From Eucommia ulmoides (Eukaryota; Streptophyta; Magnoliopsida; Garryales; Eucommiaceae), in assembly GCA_016647705.1 (NCBI GenBank), contig CM028335.1:40120712-40184711 (forward strand): a stretch of DNA of 64,000 bases, written 5' to 3'. The notes below the pieces were generated by a model. The model was given only the letters and a program-made list of their open reading frames with translations. It ran no database searches and was not told the origin of the DNA. Positions 31,477 through 43,709 of the stretch are shown one piece after another. The stretch's first letter is position 1; each line of letters starts with the position of its first letter. The position numbers and the translations under genes are program-made.

Positions 31477-33884
31477 TGTGAAAAAAGAACATTACAAGTC
31501 TTTTTTGTTTCCCTCTGTTCTGCTTCTGTATGGGTTCTCGAACAGCTTCATCTTAAATATTCAGATTCAACAGAGATATAAAGGTGCCACTGGCATTTTG
31601 CCATTTGTTTTTGAGTGTTCTTCGCCAGGTGCCGGGAGGTTCGGCTATCTCAAATTACGCCTTCGACCAAAATCAACAGCCTAAATGAAATACTAAACAC
31701 TTATTTTAATCCAAGAAATGAAAACCATATTTATGTTAAGTGATTAATTTTTCCAATCTGATAAATGCAAATTGTATGGTATGTATATAGAAAGACCATA
31801 GGGAAGGAAACTGTGAGCGTTTCACTTTATTTTTTTTCTCCATATAGAAAGACCATATGGATGCTCCTTCATTCATTTTTATAATTGTCCTTCTTCCTAT
31901 AAAAACTGAGCTACCATCCCATCAACCTTCTTACCAAATTCAAGTATTGACGTGAAGACAAAATATTGTGCACATAAAGTTCATTATTAAGCTTTATTTC
32001 TTCAAGCAAATTCTTTGTTTAAGAGACTTGGTGATCTCACGAACTCGAAAACCTTATCCTTACGTTTTGATGAAATGATATCGTGTTTATATGTTTTCTT
32101 TGATCGTAGAAATATCAGATTTTTCTCCAACTCCAACCGGTCGTTACAGAGTAGTATTGCAGTTAAATTAATAGTAATATTAATTTATTTATAAATGGTG
32201 AAATATTTGGGGAATAATTCTCTATAGGAGAAATCAAGTGGCGGCCCTGGAAAACCGGATCGTTATATAATATTGCTAATCCCAACCATAGCCAAGAATG
32301 CAAAACGTTTTTGGCAAGGATCGAGCTTATCCAGCCATTCACAGTTTCACAAAATCGCGAAATTCGAAATGGGGAATAGGGGGTCCTCCCTTATTCGACT
32401 ATTGGCTAGGGAGATCTTGACTTAGATTATATGTATGTATATGTATAAAAATGAAGAAAAAATTACAGGAAATTTAAAGTGCGGAAAGGCACAGAACAGA
32501 AAAGTAAAGTGCAGAAAAGTAAAAACGCAGAAAGACACAGAATAATAAAGTAAAATGTAGGAAAATAAAAGCGTAGAGCGAAAAGTAAATGACAGTAAAT
32601 AAAATGTTGAATGTTTTAATGTTCACTTGGGAACAGTTTTTTTTTTTTTTAAGTTATGTCTGATTTTATTTGTCCTCCTTTAGATAGGTAAAGAAAGATA
32701 AGAAAAAAATATTTTGAGGGGGTTTAGAGAACTTACTTGCTAATGGAGGAAGTTCGTCCACCTCTTCTTCTTTTTGTATTTCCTTCTTCTTCTTCTTTAT
32801 CCTTCGTTTTTTTCTCTCTTTGTTGTTGAGATTTTTCTAAGACTTTTATGCAACTAAACTAACTTTTGGAGAGTATTCTAGAGAGAGAAAGTATCTTGCA
32901 AGAGTTTTTGGGAGCACCCTAGCGAGTTGTGAATAAGTTGTTGAAATGGTGGGGAGGACACTCCCATATATGGGCAGTGAAAATCACGCACTCACCATGG
33001 CACGCACCTTGGTGAGTGCACAAACCCTCCAAAGGCAATGGTAGCTGACCTTTGTTGGACAGCTACCCCCTATTTTGTGTAAATGTGCAATTTAGCCCCT
33101 CCATTTCGGGAATTGAGCAGTTGATTTTATTTTTCAACTTTCTTACCATTCATGGTAATGATTTGGGGGACTCCCAAGATGGTTATTGGCACTCCAATTT
33201 GAAATTTCAATGCTCCGTCTTATTCACGGGAGGTGTACATGAGGTGAAATTAGTGCTTTGAGCACTTTTCATCAATTAAATGTAATTTTTGGAATTTTTT
33301 GTGAAATTAAAATGTTAAACATGAAATTAAACTATCCAATTTGATATTGGAATGTTCAATTTCGAAAATTAACACTCAATTGGTCATCAATTTAACGAAA
33401 TTGGCGAACAAATACAGTTTTTGGGCTAAAATGAAAAGCAATTGGAATTGGTGAAATTTCTTAAAATTAAAGAGTGGAAACCAAACTTAACTATACCAAA
33501 AGTGACATTCTATGAAAATCAATTTTCAATTTAATCAATTTGGTCCCTAATTAACTTCTAGAAATTTCAATTTTAATCTGAAACTTTATTTCTTGCCGAA
33601 TTCAATCAAATTGCTTATTTTTTATTTTTTATTTTTTGTATTTTTCTTAACTAAAACATTATGCAAGAATTAAACAGGAAAATCTAAGGTGTATGTAGAC
33701 ACGGCATTTTGACCATCTTTCTTAAAAAAAAATAAAAAAATATTACAATTTACTCTATATACTTCTTTATTTTATTTTTGATTTATTTGAAAAAAAAAAA
33801 AAAGCAGCAAAACAGAATAAAATAGAAAACCCAAAAAGAAGAAAAATAGAAAACGAAAACAAAGGAAATATATATATATATATA

Positions 33885-33923
<39 letters not shown>

Positions 33924-34192
33924 AAGAAGAGATAATAGCAAAAATGAAGGAAAAGAAAAAAGGGGAAGAAAGAAATAAAGAAAACAAAAAGGAGAAAAAA
34001 TGTATTGTAACAAACTTGCCAAGGTTTAAACCCAAAATCTAGTTAGTTTCCAAGTCTCACTTTTGATTTATTTAACTTCTTTATTTCTATTTATCCTAAA
34101 TAAAAATAAAAATAAAGGTTGGCAGCTAGGGATAGGGGTTTTAGGGTTTTTGAGTGGTTTTTCATTATCCATTCTTCCTTGTAAATAGAACC
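31477..34192. other. No gene; simple repeats and decayed LTR-like sequence
   Basis: Includes an A-rich stretch of GCAGAAAGT-type words (32470-32600), a T run (32638-32650), sequence resembling plant LTR (about 33040-33600), and a (TA)n(GA)n microsatellite at 33867-33921. No coding region recognised. Confidence 0.4.
33867..33921. repeat. (TA)n(GA)n microsatellite
   Basis: TA repeats followed by about 17 GA units. Short Ser/Leu open frames on the minus strand here are repeat artefacts. Confidence 0.97.
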
Positions 34193-34195
34193 TTA

Positions 34196-34771
34196 GGCCC
34201 CGTTTGGTAACCGTTTCCATTCCAGAAATTCTCATCCCATTCCCAGATTTTGGGAATAGCGTTTGATAATTTTTATTTCCGTTTCCATTTCATTTCCATT
34301 TAAGAATTGTACCCACTTTTTTCTTAAGAAATAAAAAATAAAAATAAAAAAAAAAAGTTGTTTCTCATTATTCCCATTCCATTCCTAAAACACACGGTCA
34401 CTATTCACCCGCCGGCGACCACCGTCCGCTGCCGTCTGCCGCCGCCGGTCGCCAGAAACTTTCCAGCCACTGTCACCCGCCCGCCACCGCTGTCGCCGGC
34501 GCGGGAGACACCGCCGTCCGCCGGCGCCGGAGCTGGAGCCATTACCGGCCGGCGACGGCGCCACCGTCGTCAGGCCAAAAAAAAAAAAAAAAAAAGAATT
34601 TTAGGATAAAATGGTTACTAAACATAATTCTCTTCCCAAAACAAAAAAAAAAAAAATTATCGTTACCAAATGCGATTCTACTCCCAAGAAGAAAACAAAA
34701 TTCTCATCTCATCCCATCCCCTTCCCATCCCACTGCTGGAATGGAAACAGAAACGGTTACCAAACGCCACC
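34196..34771. mobile_element. Tourist/PIF-Harbinger-type MITE with GC-rich core
   Basis: 576 bp with terminal inverted repeats: GGCCCCGTTTGGTAACCG at the left, and GGTGGCGTTTGGTAACCG as the reverse complement of the right end. It is flanked by TTA on both sides (34193-34195 and 34772-34774). The sub-terminal ATTCCCATTCC-like words are also inverted. The centre (34410-34580) is very GC-rich (CCGCCGGCG words). Related in design to 62304-62876. Confidence 0.88.
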
Positions 34772-34774
34772 TTA

Positions 34775-36059
34775 ATTTTCACAGTTTAGACACACGAAAA
34801 CTCAAATAAAAACCTTTCGGGAGAGAGACAAAAATAGTGAAAAAAAAAACCTTTCAGGAGTCTATATCAAGAGAGAAGCCCTTTGGGGAAGCTAAAGTTC
34901 AGAGAGAAACCCTTCCGGAAATCAATTCTTAGAAGGAAAAACTTGCCAAACGAGTGAAACCCTTAGGGAAGTTGTTACATTACTATAACGGTGCACAGAG
35001 AATCAGGGAAGACTTGTTAAACGAGTCTCCTCTCCTCCCTTTATAAAAGTTAGGACCCCAAAAGGTCCAAGGTACACGTTTTACGTGCAATCTTATACGT
35101 AACCCTATGCAAAATAGCTCTTACACTTTATTACCTTTCTATACTCTCTCTCAGTACCCTTGACTAACTCTCACACCGGATGTGCAACGTTAGTAGGTCC
35201 ACTCATGGTACATTGTTTTGTAGAAATCAAACCGAGGGACAATGAGATACCCCAACTATCCATCACTCCCAAATCCGAGAAGTGACGTGTCTAGTGATCC
35301 ACTTTCAGGTATCATCAACTCCTTTTTTTTTTGGTGCAGAAGGATACAAATGAGATTACGAGCACCTATCAAAGGCCTCCGGTCTCATCTCAACCAAAAT
35401 AAAATTTTCCATGTCCTCAAGAGGATTAAACAACAATCTACATTCCTCCCCTCTCTCATACCCCAAGTTTACCAAATTAGCACACTGATTTTTTCTCTGG
35501 GGATAGTCCGAATGACAAATCCCTTCTCTCATTAACCACTTGCAGTCTTGGACCCAGAATCTGACAATGTAGTTGCTCGGATATGAATAACATTAGTCTA
35601 CCAATTGCTCTTAATAGAATAATATATTTTACATTTTCAATTGAATTGAAAAGGAGAATTGCATGTTACATAACTAGTAACATTTCATAATAAAATGAAA
35701 TCGCAATTGCCATACCTTTATGAACAAATAGGGATTCGGTAAAAATGATAAAATCAAGACATCAAAACAATATTGATTCTACCATTAAGCATAGTAGTTT
35801 CTTTCATAGGATTTAATTACTGTTGTCATGTATTTTTTGATGTGTCAATCAATTTGGTGGTTTGTCTGGACTAATATTATATTTGAGATGTGAATATATG
35901 ATGCATTAGATGAAAAATGATGATCAAGATGATGTAAGACCATGATGAATAAATTTATCGGACAAATAATTTTTTGTATTTCTAAAGTGAAACAACACTT
36001 ATACTTGTTAAATTCATGACAACGCGTAGGATCACACACTGCACTCAAATGTGTTAAAT
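34775..36059. other. No gene; possible LTR fragment
   Basis: Contains repeated AAACCCTT(C/A)(C/G)GGA phrases (34810-34960) and a promoter-like CCTTTATAAAAG at about 35037-35049, as in LTRs. No ends or duplications could be defined. Confidence 0.35.
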
Positions 36060-37330
36060 GCTTTAATTGTGTGTAATTAAGTGATTAGAATGCATACCTG
36101 AGTGTTTAAATATGTTTAAATCACTTCCTTGCATCAGTTAGGGTAAATCTATTCAACATGTACTTTGGTTGGTCAAATAAGATGACCAAAGACCTGAACT
36201 TGGACTATATTTAGTCCTCATTCATTACTCAATTGGATGAATTTTGTTGGAGAAAAGTTAGGGTCAAATGATTATGATCCTCAACTTAAAAGGGAAGATT
36301 TCACAAAAAACTAGCCGTTAGAGTGATATGATTTGGGGGCTTAAAAAAATTGTGAAATTCCTTTTAAAATTTGGATCTCAAGGGTGAAATATCAAGAGAT
36401 TCAAGTGATACAAGAGAGAGCAAAAGATGAAGCAAAAATTCTAGCTAACTTTCATAGAAATCTTGTGAGAAACAGAGATCATTTTTCTATTGGAAAAACT
36501 CATGATCATTTGAAGTTGATTTGAATTACCTGACTACATTGCTTTGATTATTATCATCTACTTGAAATTCAGTTGAGATCGTTCTTTGATTTGATATTCT
36601 CTCTGTGAAATTGTTTGCTAGATCTATTTTGCGTATTGATTGATAATATCATTTGATTAGATCTTATATTGAGAATTTGAATTGAACCTCATTTTTGAAA
36701 ATCGTATTTAAAAACTCGTAGGTCTTAAACTTGAAAATTATTTCTATTACCAGTTAAACGATTTGATATAATTCGTCTAGACTATCTAATTATGTGCTAC
36801 ACTTCTTTAGATCTAGATAAACTTAACATGGTTTTAAAATTGAATATCCTTGTCATCGTGTGCACATCTATTACACTTAGATCAGGTTGAATTTTCAATT
36901 TAATATTTATAAGCGTTGATTGCATCTTTGGGAGGAAATCAATTGTTTGTATATGGTAAGATTTTACCTCAAATTTAAACGTACCTAGTCTGAGTGAGAG
37001 CATGTTTGGGTATAAAGAGAATTTACTCAAACAGGGTGTACAAATTTCATCCTCACCTGAGAAGAAGGTCAAAATTTTAATGGATTAATACCCTTCGAGA
37101 ACTCAAGAGAGTAGATAAGCAAGAATAACTTGCCAAAATACTATAAAATCACGATGTCAATTCCTCTATCCCTTATATGTTTGTGATTGTGTTTTGTGTG
37201 TGCCTAGTTAAAACTTCTCCGTTAAAACGATAAAATCAAATAAAATTTGAATAGATAATAACCAATCGGATTAATTTTTAAAACTACCCCAACTCAGCCC
37301 TTTTGGATAGACTTTTGGGCCAACAATTGT
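36060..37330 (+). repeat. LTR-like relic related to the 45-46 kb LTR
   Basis: The stretch 37135-37200 (CTATAAAATCACGATGTCAA, TTCCTCTATCC, GATTGTGTT) matches 46185-46250 in the 5' LTR of the SIRE-like copia element, same orientation. It ends before the PBA1 3' UTR. Target duplications were not established. Confidence 0.45.
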
Positions 37331-37514
37331 AATTGCAAATTCTATCCATGCACTGATTCCGCGACCATATAAAGGTTGCATTGTAGAAAGCTGGCCGAAT
37401 CGAAATATAGGACAGTGGACTGTTAAAAAAGGGCAACATTATCCATGATCCAAACAAAAAGCAAAAAGATTGTTGGTGTTGACAAACATTTCTAAGAGGA
37501 ACATTGCTGCTCTT

Positions 37515-37960
37515 TCAGCTGACCATTGGATCGGGACTCGATGACGACAATATATCTAAAAGAGAATTCTGCGGCTCGAGTTCTTCGTGCCACAATGGAA
37601 GTGCTTCACCTGGATAAAAATTCCTTTCCACGCCTTCTGAGTTTATCTGCATTAAGAGAAAAAATGGTCATATTCAGCAACAATGAACATACCAAGAACA
37701 CTATCAAATGGCTGGCTATGAATTGAACTATAAAATATGGGACAAATTACAATTTTAGTCTTCGTATTTGCACACGTTTTTCTATTTGGCCCTCTAATTT
37801 TAATTTTTATTTTGTTAAAATAACCCTCGTATTTGCACGAGATTTTTTAAGTGACCCTTCTGCCCAAAAAATGGGGTTTAAATTAACGAATTTGAGACAT
37901 GTGCAAATCAACTGTATATCTTAGGGGTAGAAACATAATTTTATTTTTTTCCCCTTGAAC

Positions 37961-37994
<34 letters not shown>

Positions 37995-40900
37995 CTATCT
38001 CCTCCATACACCCACCAAGAAAACCATGGCAAAACCCAGATTCATTCGAACCCCATGACTATGATTTGCCAAAACCTAGATTCACTCTCTTCGTGCAAAT
38101 ACAGCAATCCCCTGGCGATTCTAATGGCGATTTTCACTCTGTTTTCCCAACTGGGTTTCTTTTTTTATTTGAAGGGGAAGCTCGAATGGGTCCCGTTCTT
38201 CATCAGCTCGTACACAAGAAGACAGTGACTCTTCTCGTTACAGAATCCAACCAGCCTCACTAGGTTTTAATGATAGGTTAATCCGATTACCCGGACTTCT
38301 GTGAGGAACTCTGTTTCTCCCTGTTCGACTACTTTCTCGAGCTTCTTCCAGCCACCTTTGTTTCTCGATCCTCCATTGTTATCACGCCACTGTAAACAGT
38401 GCCGAAAATGCCTTGGCCCAGTTTGTTCTTGATCCCATTTGTTGATTCTCTCAATTGCTGGAACGAAAAGGCTCCCATGTTTAATTCCATGGGTTTCTCT
38501 TCGGAGGAGGTGCTTCGATTGGTCTGTACTTTTTTGTTAATGGGTGATGATAAATGGCAAAGCCGGCGAAAAATATTGTTATCAACGAGAAAAAGAGGAG
38601 GCTGGAAAAAAGAACGGATTTGGGTGGAAGGTTTTTTCGCCGATGTCGATTTGAAAATGAGGGAATTGTGGGAAGTTTGAAATATGCCACTCTGTTGTTT
38701 GTGGAAGGATAGTTCCGACGGGCATCCAAGAGGGGTAACCGTTTTTTGTAGCAGATTGATCCGACAAGGATGCCGGCGGTGCAGAAGTAGTCGATGGTCA
38801 CTTCATGGAGGCAACTTTCCGCGTCGGTCGGCGTGATTGTCGGCATTTTCGCCATTTGGGAAGTCTGTGTTTTCCATGTAGAGGGAGAGAAGAGAGAGAG
38901 TGAGTTCAAGGGAAGAAAAAAAAGTAAAATTACGTTTCTACGCCTAAGATCTACATGTGACTTTACACATACCTCAAAATCCGTTAGTATTAACCCCATT
39001 TTTTTGACAAATTTCGTGCAAATACAAGAGTCACTTTGACAAAAACAAAATTAGAGGACCAATTAAAAAAATACGCGCAAATATGAGAACTAAAATTGTA
39101 ATTTGTCCATAAATATATTATTTAATAGGCCCCGACCCAACTACTGTCCCTTCAGTTACAATGAATAAGAGGACGAAACAACAAAAAGGAATGCTCCGAA
39201 CAGATGACTAAATTACACTCCCCTCCAATGTATGGATCATGTTACATTTCGCACTTTATTGTTTTAATTTCATCAACCCACCCCCAAAATAACACATTCG
39301 TTTTAATTGCCTCTTCTGAGTTCTGACAAGAATAGGCCAAATTGACAGAATATAAAGAGGAGCTTTTCGGATCATCATGTGAAGGTGAAGGTTTTTTCTT
39401 CAAAGCAAAAGAAGAGGAAAAACAAAATGTAAAGCATTAGTAGGCCCTGGGTTAGTCTGATAGATAAAGAAGTTTAGAATAATAGAATTGCAGCTAAAGC
39501 CACCCCATTTCTAGTGCATATTACTGCGCGAAAGGTCAATCAAACCAAAGCAACCGTGCTTCGAGGTCCACAATTTGAATAGAGACTAACATATACTATT
39601 GATCGCTAGGATACAATTAAACTATAAATTATAAGTTGCATGATCAAATAAAAATAAAAGAAATAACTCACAATAACAGTTCTAACAACACCACCGCTAG
39701 CACCATCTCGAGCAATAGCCAGAGAGACTGCCTTCACAACTAATTTCTGCATTAAAAGAAAAGGAAAGAAAGATCTTCAACAGTACTCGGCTATATACTA
39801 GGAATTGGGTATATCATAATAAATCAAAGTATGTTGCAAACTACCCTACCAACATACCCTCATTACACTATTTGGGGAACGTGGAAGTAGGTATAGTACA
39901 AAGTATATATGCAAGCTACCGTACCAACAGACCCCCATTGCCAGGAACTGGACAATGCCAGATATATCACAAATTGTTAAACATATGCATAATCTTTTCT
40001 TTCTTCTCTTATCTACTGTAGAAGTAAATTAGTTTTAGTTTGGAGAAAATCACAAGGATTCTTAAGCGGGCTGATATGCAGTCATCTGAGAGCTAAAACA
40101 GTTCAGATTCAAGAATCTTTTTTGTTGTATGAAATACTGTAAGGAACTATTTCACATATGCATACTAGCCGTTGTTTAATAAAACTGGATATTAGTGTTG
40201 AAATCTGGATTTTAAGTTCAGAAATTTTATCCGCTGAAAATGTTAAGTGCTAAATCTTTTCAGTACAAGGTTTTAAATCGCGGTATCGGGTTACGTAACG
40301 GTAACGGTTGCAGTGTAACGGTATCGGGGAGTATCGGCTTGTTCGTAACGGGAATCGGCCGTAACGGTCGTGAATTTATTAAAATCACCAGAACATCCTC
40401 AAAAACTCAATAAGAGTAATTGTTTTACTCATTTAACCTTTAATAAACACATTATAATAGGTATTATGACATTTTAGGGTTATATACAACAGAATAAAGA
40501 CAAAAAAAAGACGAAAAACCGTCGTACTTAACAATCTTAAAAGAATAAGATGATGTACACAATACTTAATAAAAATATATTACACAAACATAATAAAAGA
40601 GTAAATTGTACTTCTACATCATATTACAAAAATAATACACTCATATAACGCTCAGGCTCTTCATAGTCGGCGTCGGCATAATTCATACTATTTACTAAAA
40701 TCATAATTAAAGCTAATTAATACTAAATTAACCATTATATATATAGTTATACATATAATGTCATAAATAATAATGACAAAAAAAAATGCTATAAAAATAA
40801 AAGTTAGAAAATTTTAGGACTAAATTGTAAACAAGCCATTTATCATTTTATAAATCAATATTATTTCCAAACTCCCCTAATTATCAACCAAACACACCTA

Positions 40901-43709
40901 TGACCCACCCAAATCAACCGACACACTCACTCACACGCCCAACTGAGATGGAGAGAGAGAGAGAGAGAGAGACGAACGGAGTGAGGCGAAGACGAGGAGC
41001 TGTGACGCGACGGAGAGAGCTGCGACTGTGACGTCACCGGCAACAGTGAGAGCTATGTTTGGCGATGAGTTGTTTCTGTTAGGGTTTGGCGACGCCGCGA
41101 TTGATATCTCATGGCGAGGAGCTCTTTAATTTTCTGTTAATTAGTAAGTTTTTTTTTGTCTTCTACTATTTTTTTCTTCACCTCTGCTCAATTATATGGA
41201 AGATTCTCTGAAGAAAGCTGAAAAACTAGAGCTCACATGGGTGTCGTATCTAAAAATAGAGCTGTAACGGCCGTAACGGCCGTTACAGCACCGTATCGGT
41301 CCGTAACGGCCCGATACGGTGCGAATCGTCCCTAGACTCTGGAATCGGCTGTGTAACGGTATCGGAGGGTTCGATTTCCGATACGAATCGGCCGTTACGG
41401 TACGTAACGGCCGATATTTAAAACCTTGTTTCAGTATTTTCTTTTTAATATTTTCTATCTCAATGAATTTATTTCTTTACACTATTTTTTTTCCCCTAAA
41501 ATATTCTCTTCAATTCACTCTTTCAGTTTGTCTACAATTTCTCTCTCCTAATATTTTTCTTTAGAATTTTCTTGCGCTAAATTTCTTTTTATATTATTTT
41601 CTCTAAACTTTATAGCAGACAGGATTTAAAGCTGGTCAAGTGATATGCAGGAGTGGTCACCTAAAATTTCGATATAGTTTTGAGAAAATATATTATATTA
41701 CCTAAATAGAGTCATGATAGTTATTAGAAGCATTTATAAGTACTAAGTTTTAAATGCAAAATTATGTCATTGAACTAGTCTACATGATTACATATGTGCA
41801 AGTAAGGGACACATTGCCGAAACGAATTATTAATATTTTGTTTATGGTTTTGGGAGGATAGATGGATGAACAATGAATTTTCAAACCTAACTGGCGCACC
41901 CCCTCCCAAACATAAAGATAACTCAAGAACAGAAACTCATTGGAGGAAAGGCAACAAATAATAAAAGTAGAAAGAAGTCAGTTGCTATCTGGACTTGATG
42001 AAACTCGGTTGACATACAATACGAACTCACAAATTTGGATCATAACTAAAGAATGAACTAAGGCTTGATAGGAATGCAAAAGTCAAGGAAATTATGAATC
42101 TAATACTCTAGGTCAGTTGGTCGAAACACATCATAATTACAATTTAAATTAAAAAAAAAAAAAAAAATGCAACGGCAAGCAACAAGTACTCCAGCAGTTA
42201 CTAGCACTTCATAAATTTGCAAAACAGAGCCTTAAGCATGTCACTTACCTCAGCTTCATCTTTTGTCATCCCTTCCTTCCATTCTTGGTCGAAGAACCCA
42301 TACAGATAGGTAGACCCAGATCCTATGTCGGGCAAAAGAAAATCATTAAGACATCTTGCTAGTGTTTGATATGGACATCGTATCAAAACAATTACAAGTT
42401 GAACAAAAACACGGTCCGATACAGCAGTGATAACAAAACTAATGTAGCTGGCATCATTAGATCTCACCCATACAAGCAGAACTTTCACATAAAATCATGA
42501 CCATGTCATCACATGAAAACAAAAGTACATAGGCTATAATTAAGTTATCCATTCAAACACTAAAGAAATGAAAAATGTCATCTTCAATATATATTAAAAA
42601 ATAAATAAAAAATCCAGGACAAAAGAATCCTCTCTGAGATCAGACTGAATGCAGCAACAATAAGGAACTGTATATCAACTTCAGCTCACTTCGGAATTTA
42701 TTAGCACAACACAAAAAGTAGACATTGTAGCAGAAGAGGATTTGCTTTATTTAGGTCCTCATTGTGGAACATGATTGCCAAGAAAATCAAATATAGTAGC
42801 CCTCATAAAAAGCTTCATTGCCACATAAGCAAATAGACAGAGCCTTCAACATGCATGGGGAATAATAAGCGAGGTCATTCACAAAACACAAGAATGTCTA
42901 TGATAAGGGAAGTCATTCACAAAACACAAGAATGTCTATGATAACAAGAATTCAGAAAGAGTTGAATCACGGGTATATCTATATAGAGGTATTAGATGAG
43001 ACGAACAGACCTCCAATCGCAAAAGGCTGTTCCAAAATTGTCCCTCCAAGAGGCACACCATATATTTTACCTCCTTCGTATTTGTCCCATCCACCTATAA
43101 TGAGGCCGGTTTGCAGCATGTTCTGTAAACATAAATATGCAAAATATCCTCAGCAGAGAGAGAGAGAGAGAGAGAGAGATGACACGAAATTGGAGGATTC
43201 AGCATGGAAAGTGATAGAATTTGCACCTTTTAATCATATAAACAAATCATAACTAACAACAAATAAGAAGAAACACAAGATATGACAAAGTAATATAATC
43301 CAATTGGACACAGAAAAAGAGTAACTTACGCATCTTGGAAAGCATGGACCAAGAAACCACAATTATTACCATCAAGTCTTATAACTAAAGGATTGAAGCC
43401 TTTAACTATATCACCCATTGTTAAGATACGTAACCAATATACCTCGCATTTATCATTTATTTTAAATTGTCTACCATGAGAAGCAAATAAAAAGGTTTGC
43501 CATGCTTTCTATTAGCTACAGATTATAATATTACAATGATAACAATATTTTAACTACATATTCTTTCAGTGAAGGAAAGATAATTTCTTAAATCATAGCA
43601 ATTGAAAAGACAGGCATAACAGGAGTTCAGACAAACCTTGTTATTGTATGATAATAACCTGACAAGATTAGCAGCAACCTTGACAGTTGCAGGCTGACCA
43701 AGCTGTATC
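37515..43709 (-). CDS. PBA1: 20S proteasome subunit beta-1 (PBA1), C-terminal five exons
   Basis: Beta-1 subunit of the 20S proteasome core, which carries the caspase-like activity in the inner rings and acts in cytosol and nucleus. Exons on the minus strand: 43709-43637, 43122-43011, 42322-42249, 39746-39672, 37646-37515 (stop TGA at 37517-37515). Phases agree and all introns are GT-AG. They give about 155 residues: [80 protein letters not shown], ending [20 protein letters not shown] and a Ser-rich tail. The family has about 233 residues, so about 78 N-terminal residues are missing, including the catalytic Thr and Lys. They were not found up to base 64000. The open frame and intact splice sites argue for a working gene with a very long intron rather than a pseudogene. 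Confidence 0.93.
37740..39108. mobile_element. Mutator-like element in PBA1 intron, possible captured sequence
   Basis: About 1.37 kb with terminal inverted repeats of nearly 190 bp. GGACAAATTACAATTTTAGT is at both ends, and TATTTGCACGA, AAATGGGGTTAA-like and TAGAAAC(A/G)TAATTTTA words follow at matching distances. The interior (38000-38900) is much less AT-rich than the arms, and has open frames on both strands (38481-38999 minus, 38399-38680 plus) without a recognised family. Flanking 9-bp AT-rich words agree only partly. The interior may be captured genic DNA (Pack-MULE), which is inference. Confidence 0.75.
40266..41428. mobile_element. Non-autonomous hAT element in PBA1 intron
   Basis: 1163 bp with inverted ends CAAGGTTTTAAAT and a perfect 8-bp target-site duplication TTTCAGTA (40258-40265 and 41429-41436), diagnostic of hAT. 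Both sub-terminal regions are packed with CGTAACGG/CCGTTACG and CGGTATCGG words on both strands, the arrangement expected of transposase-binding repeats. No transposase frame. A GA microsatellite (about 40950-40972) and a GC-rich stretch lie inside. Confidence 0.92.
42874..42944. repeat. Two-copy 38-bp tandem duplication in PBA1 intron
   Basis: GTCATTCACAAAACACAAGA and the 13 bases that follow occur twice, identical over 33 bases, at 42874 and 42912. A recent local duplication. Confidence 0.95.
43158..43180. repeat. (GA)n microsatellite in PBA1 intron
   Basis: About 11 uninterrupted AG units between the 43122 exon and the next upstream exon. Confidence 0.95.

Noticed and set aside
33772-34035. 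Minus-strand Ser/Leu/Phe-rich frames
   Set aside because: Translation of (TA)n(GA)n and A-rich sequence.
34358-34609. 83-codon Pro/Arg/Ala-rich frame
   Set aside because: Falls within the GC-rich core of a MITE and runs into a poly(A) tract.
38481-38999. 172-codon minus frame as a host gene in the PBA1 intron
   Set aside because: Lies inside a terminal-inverted-repeat element and overlaps its arm. Kept only as possible captured sequence.
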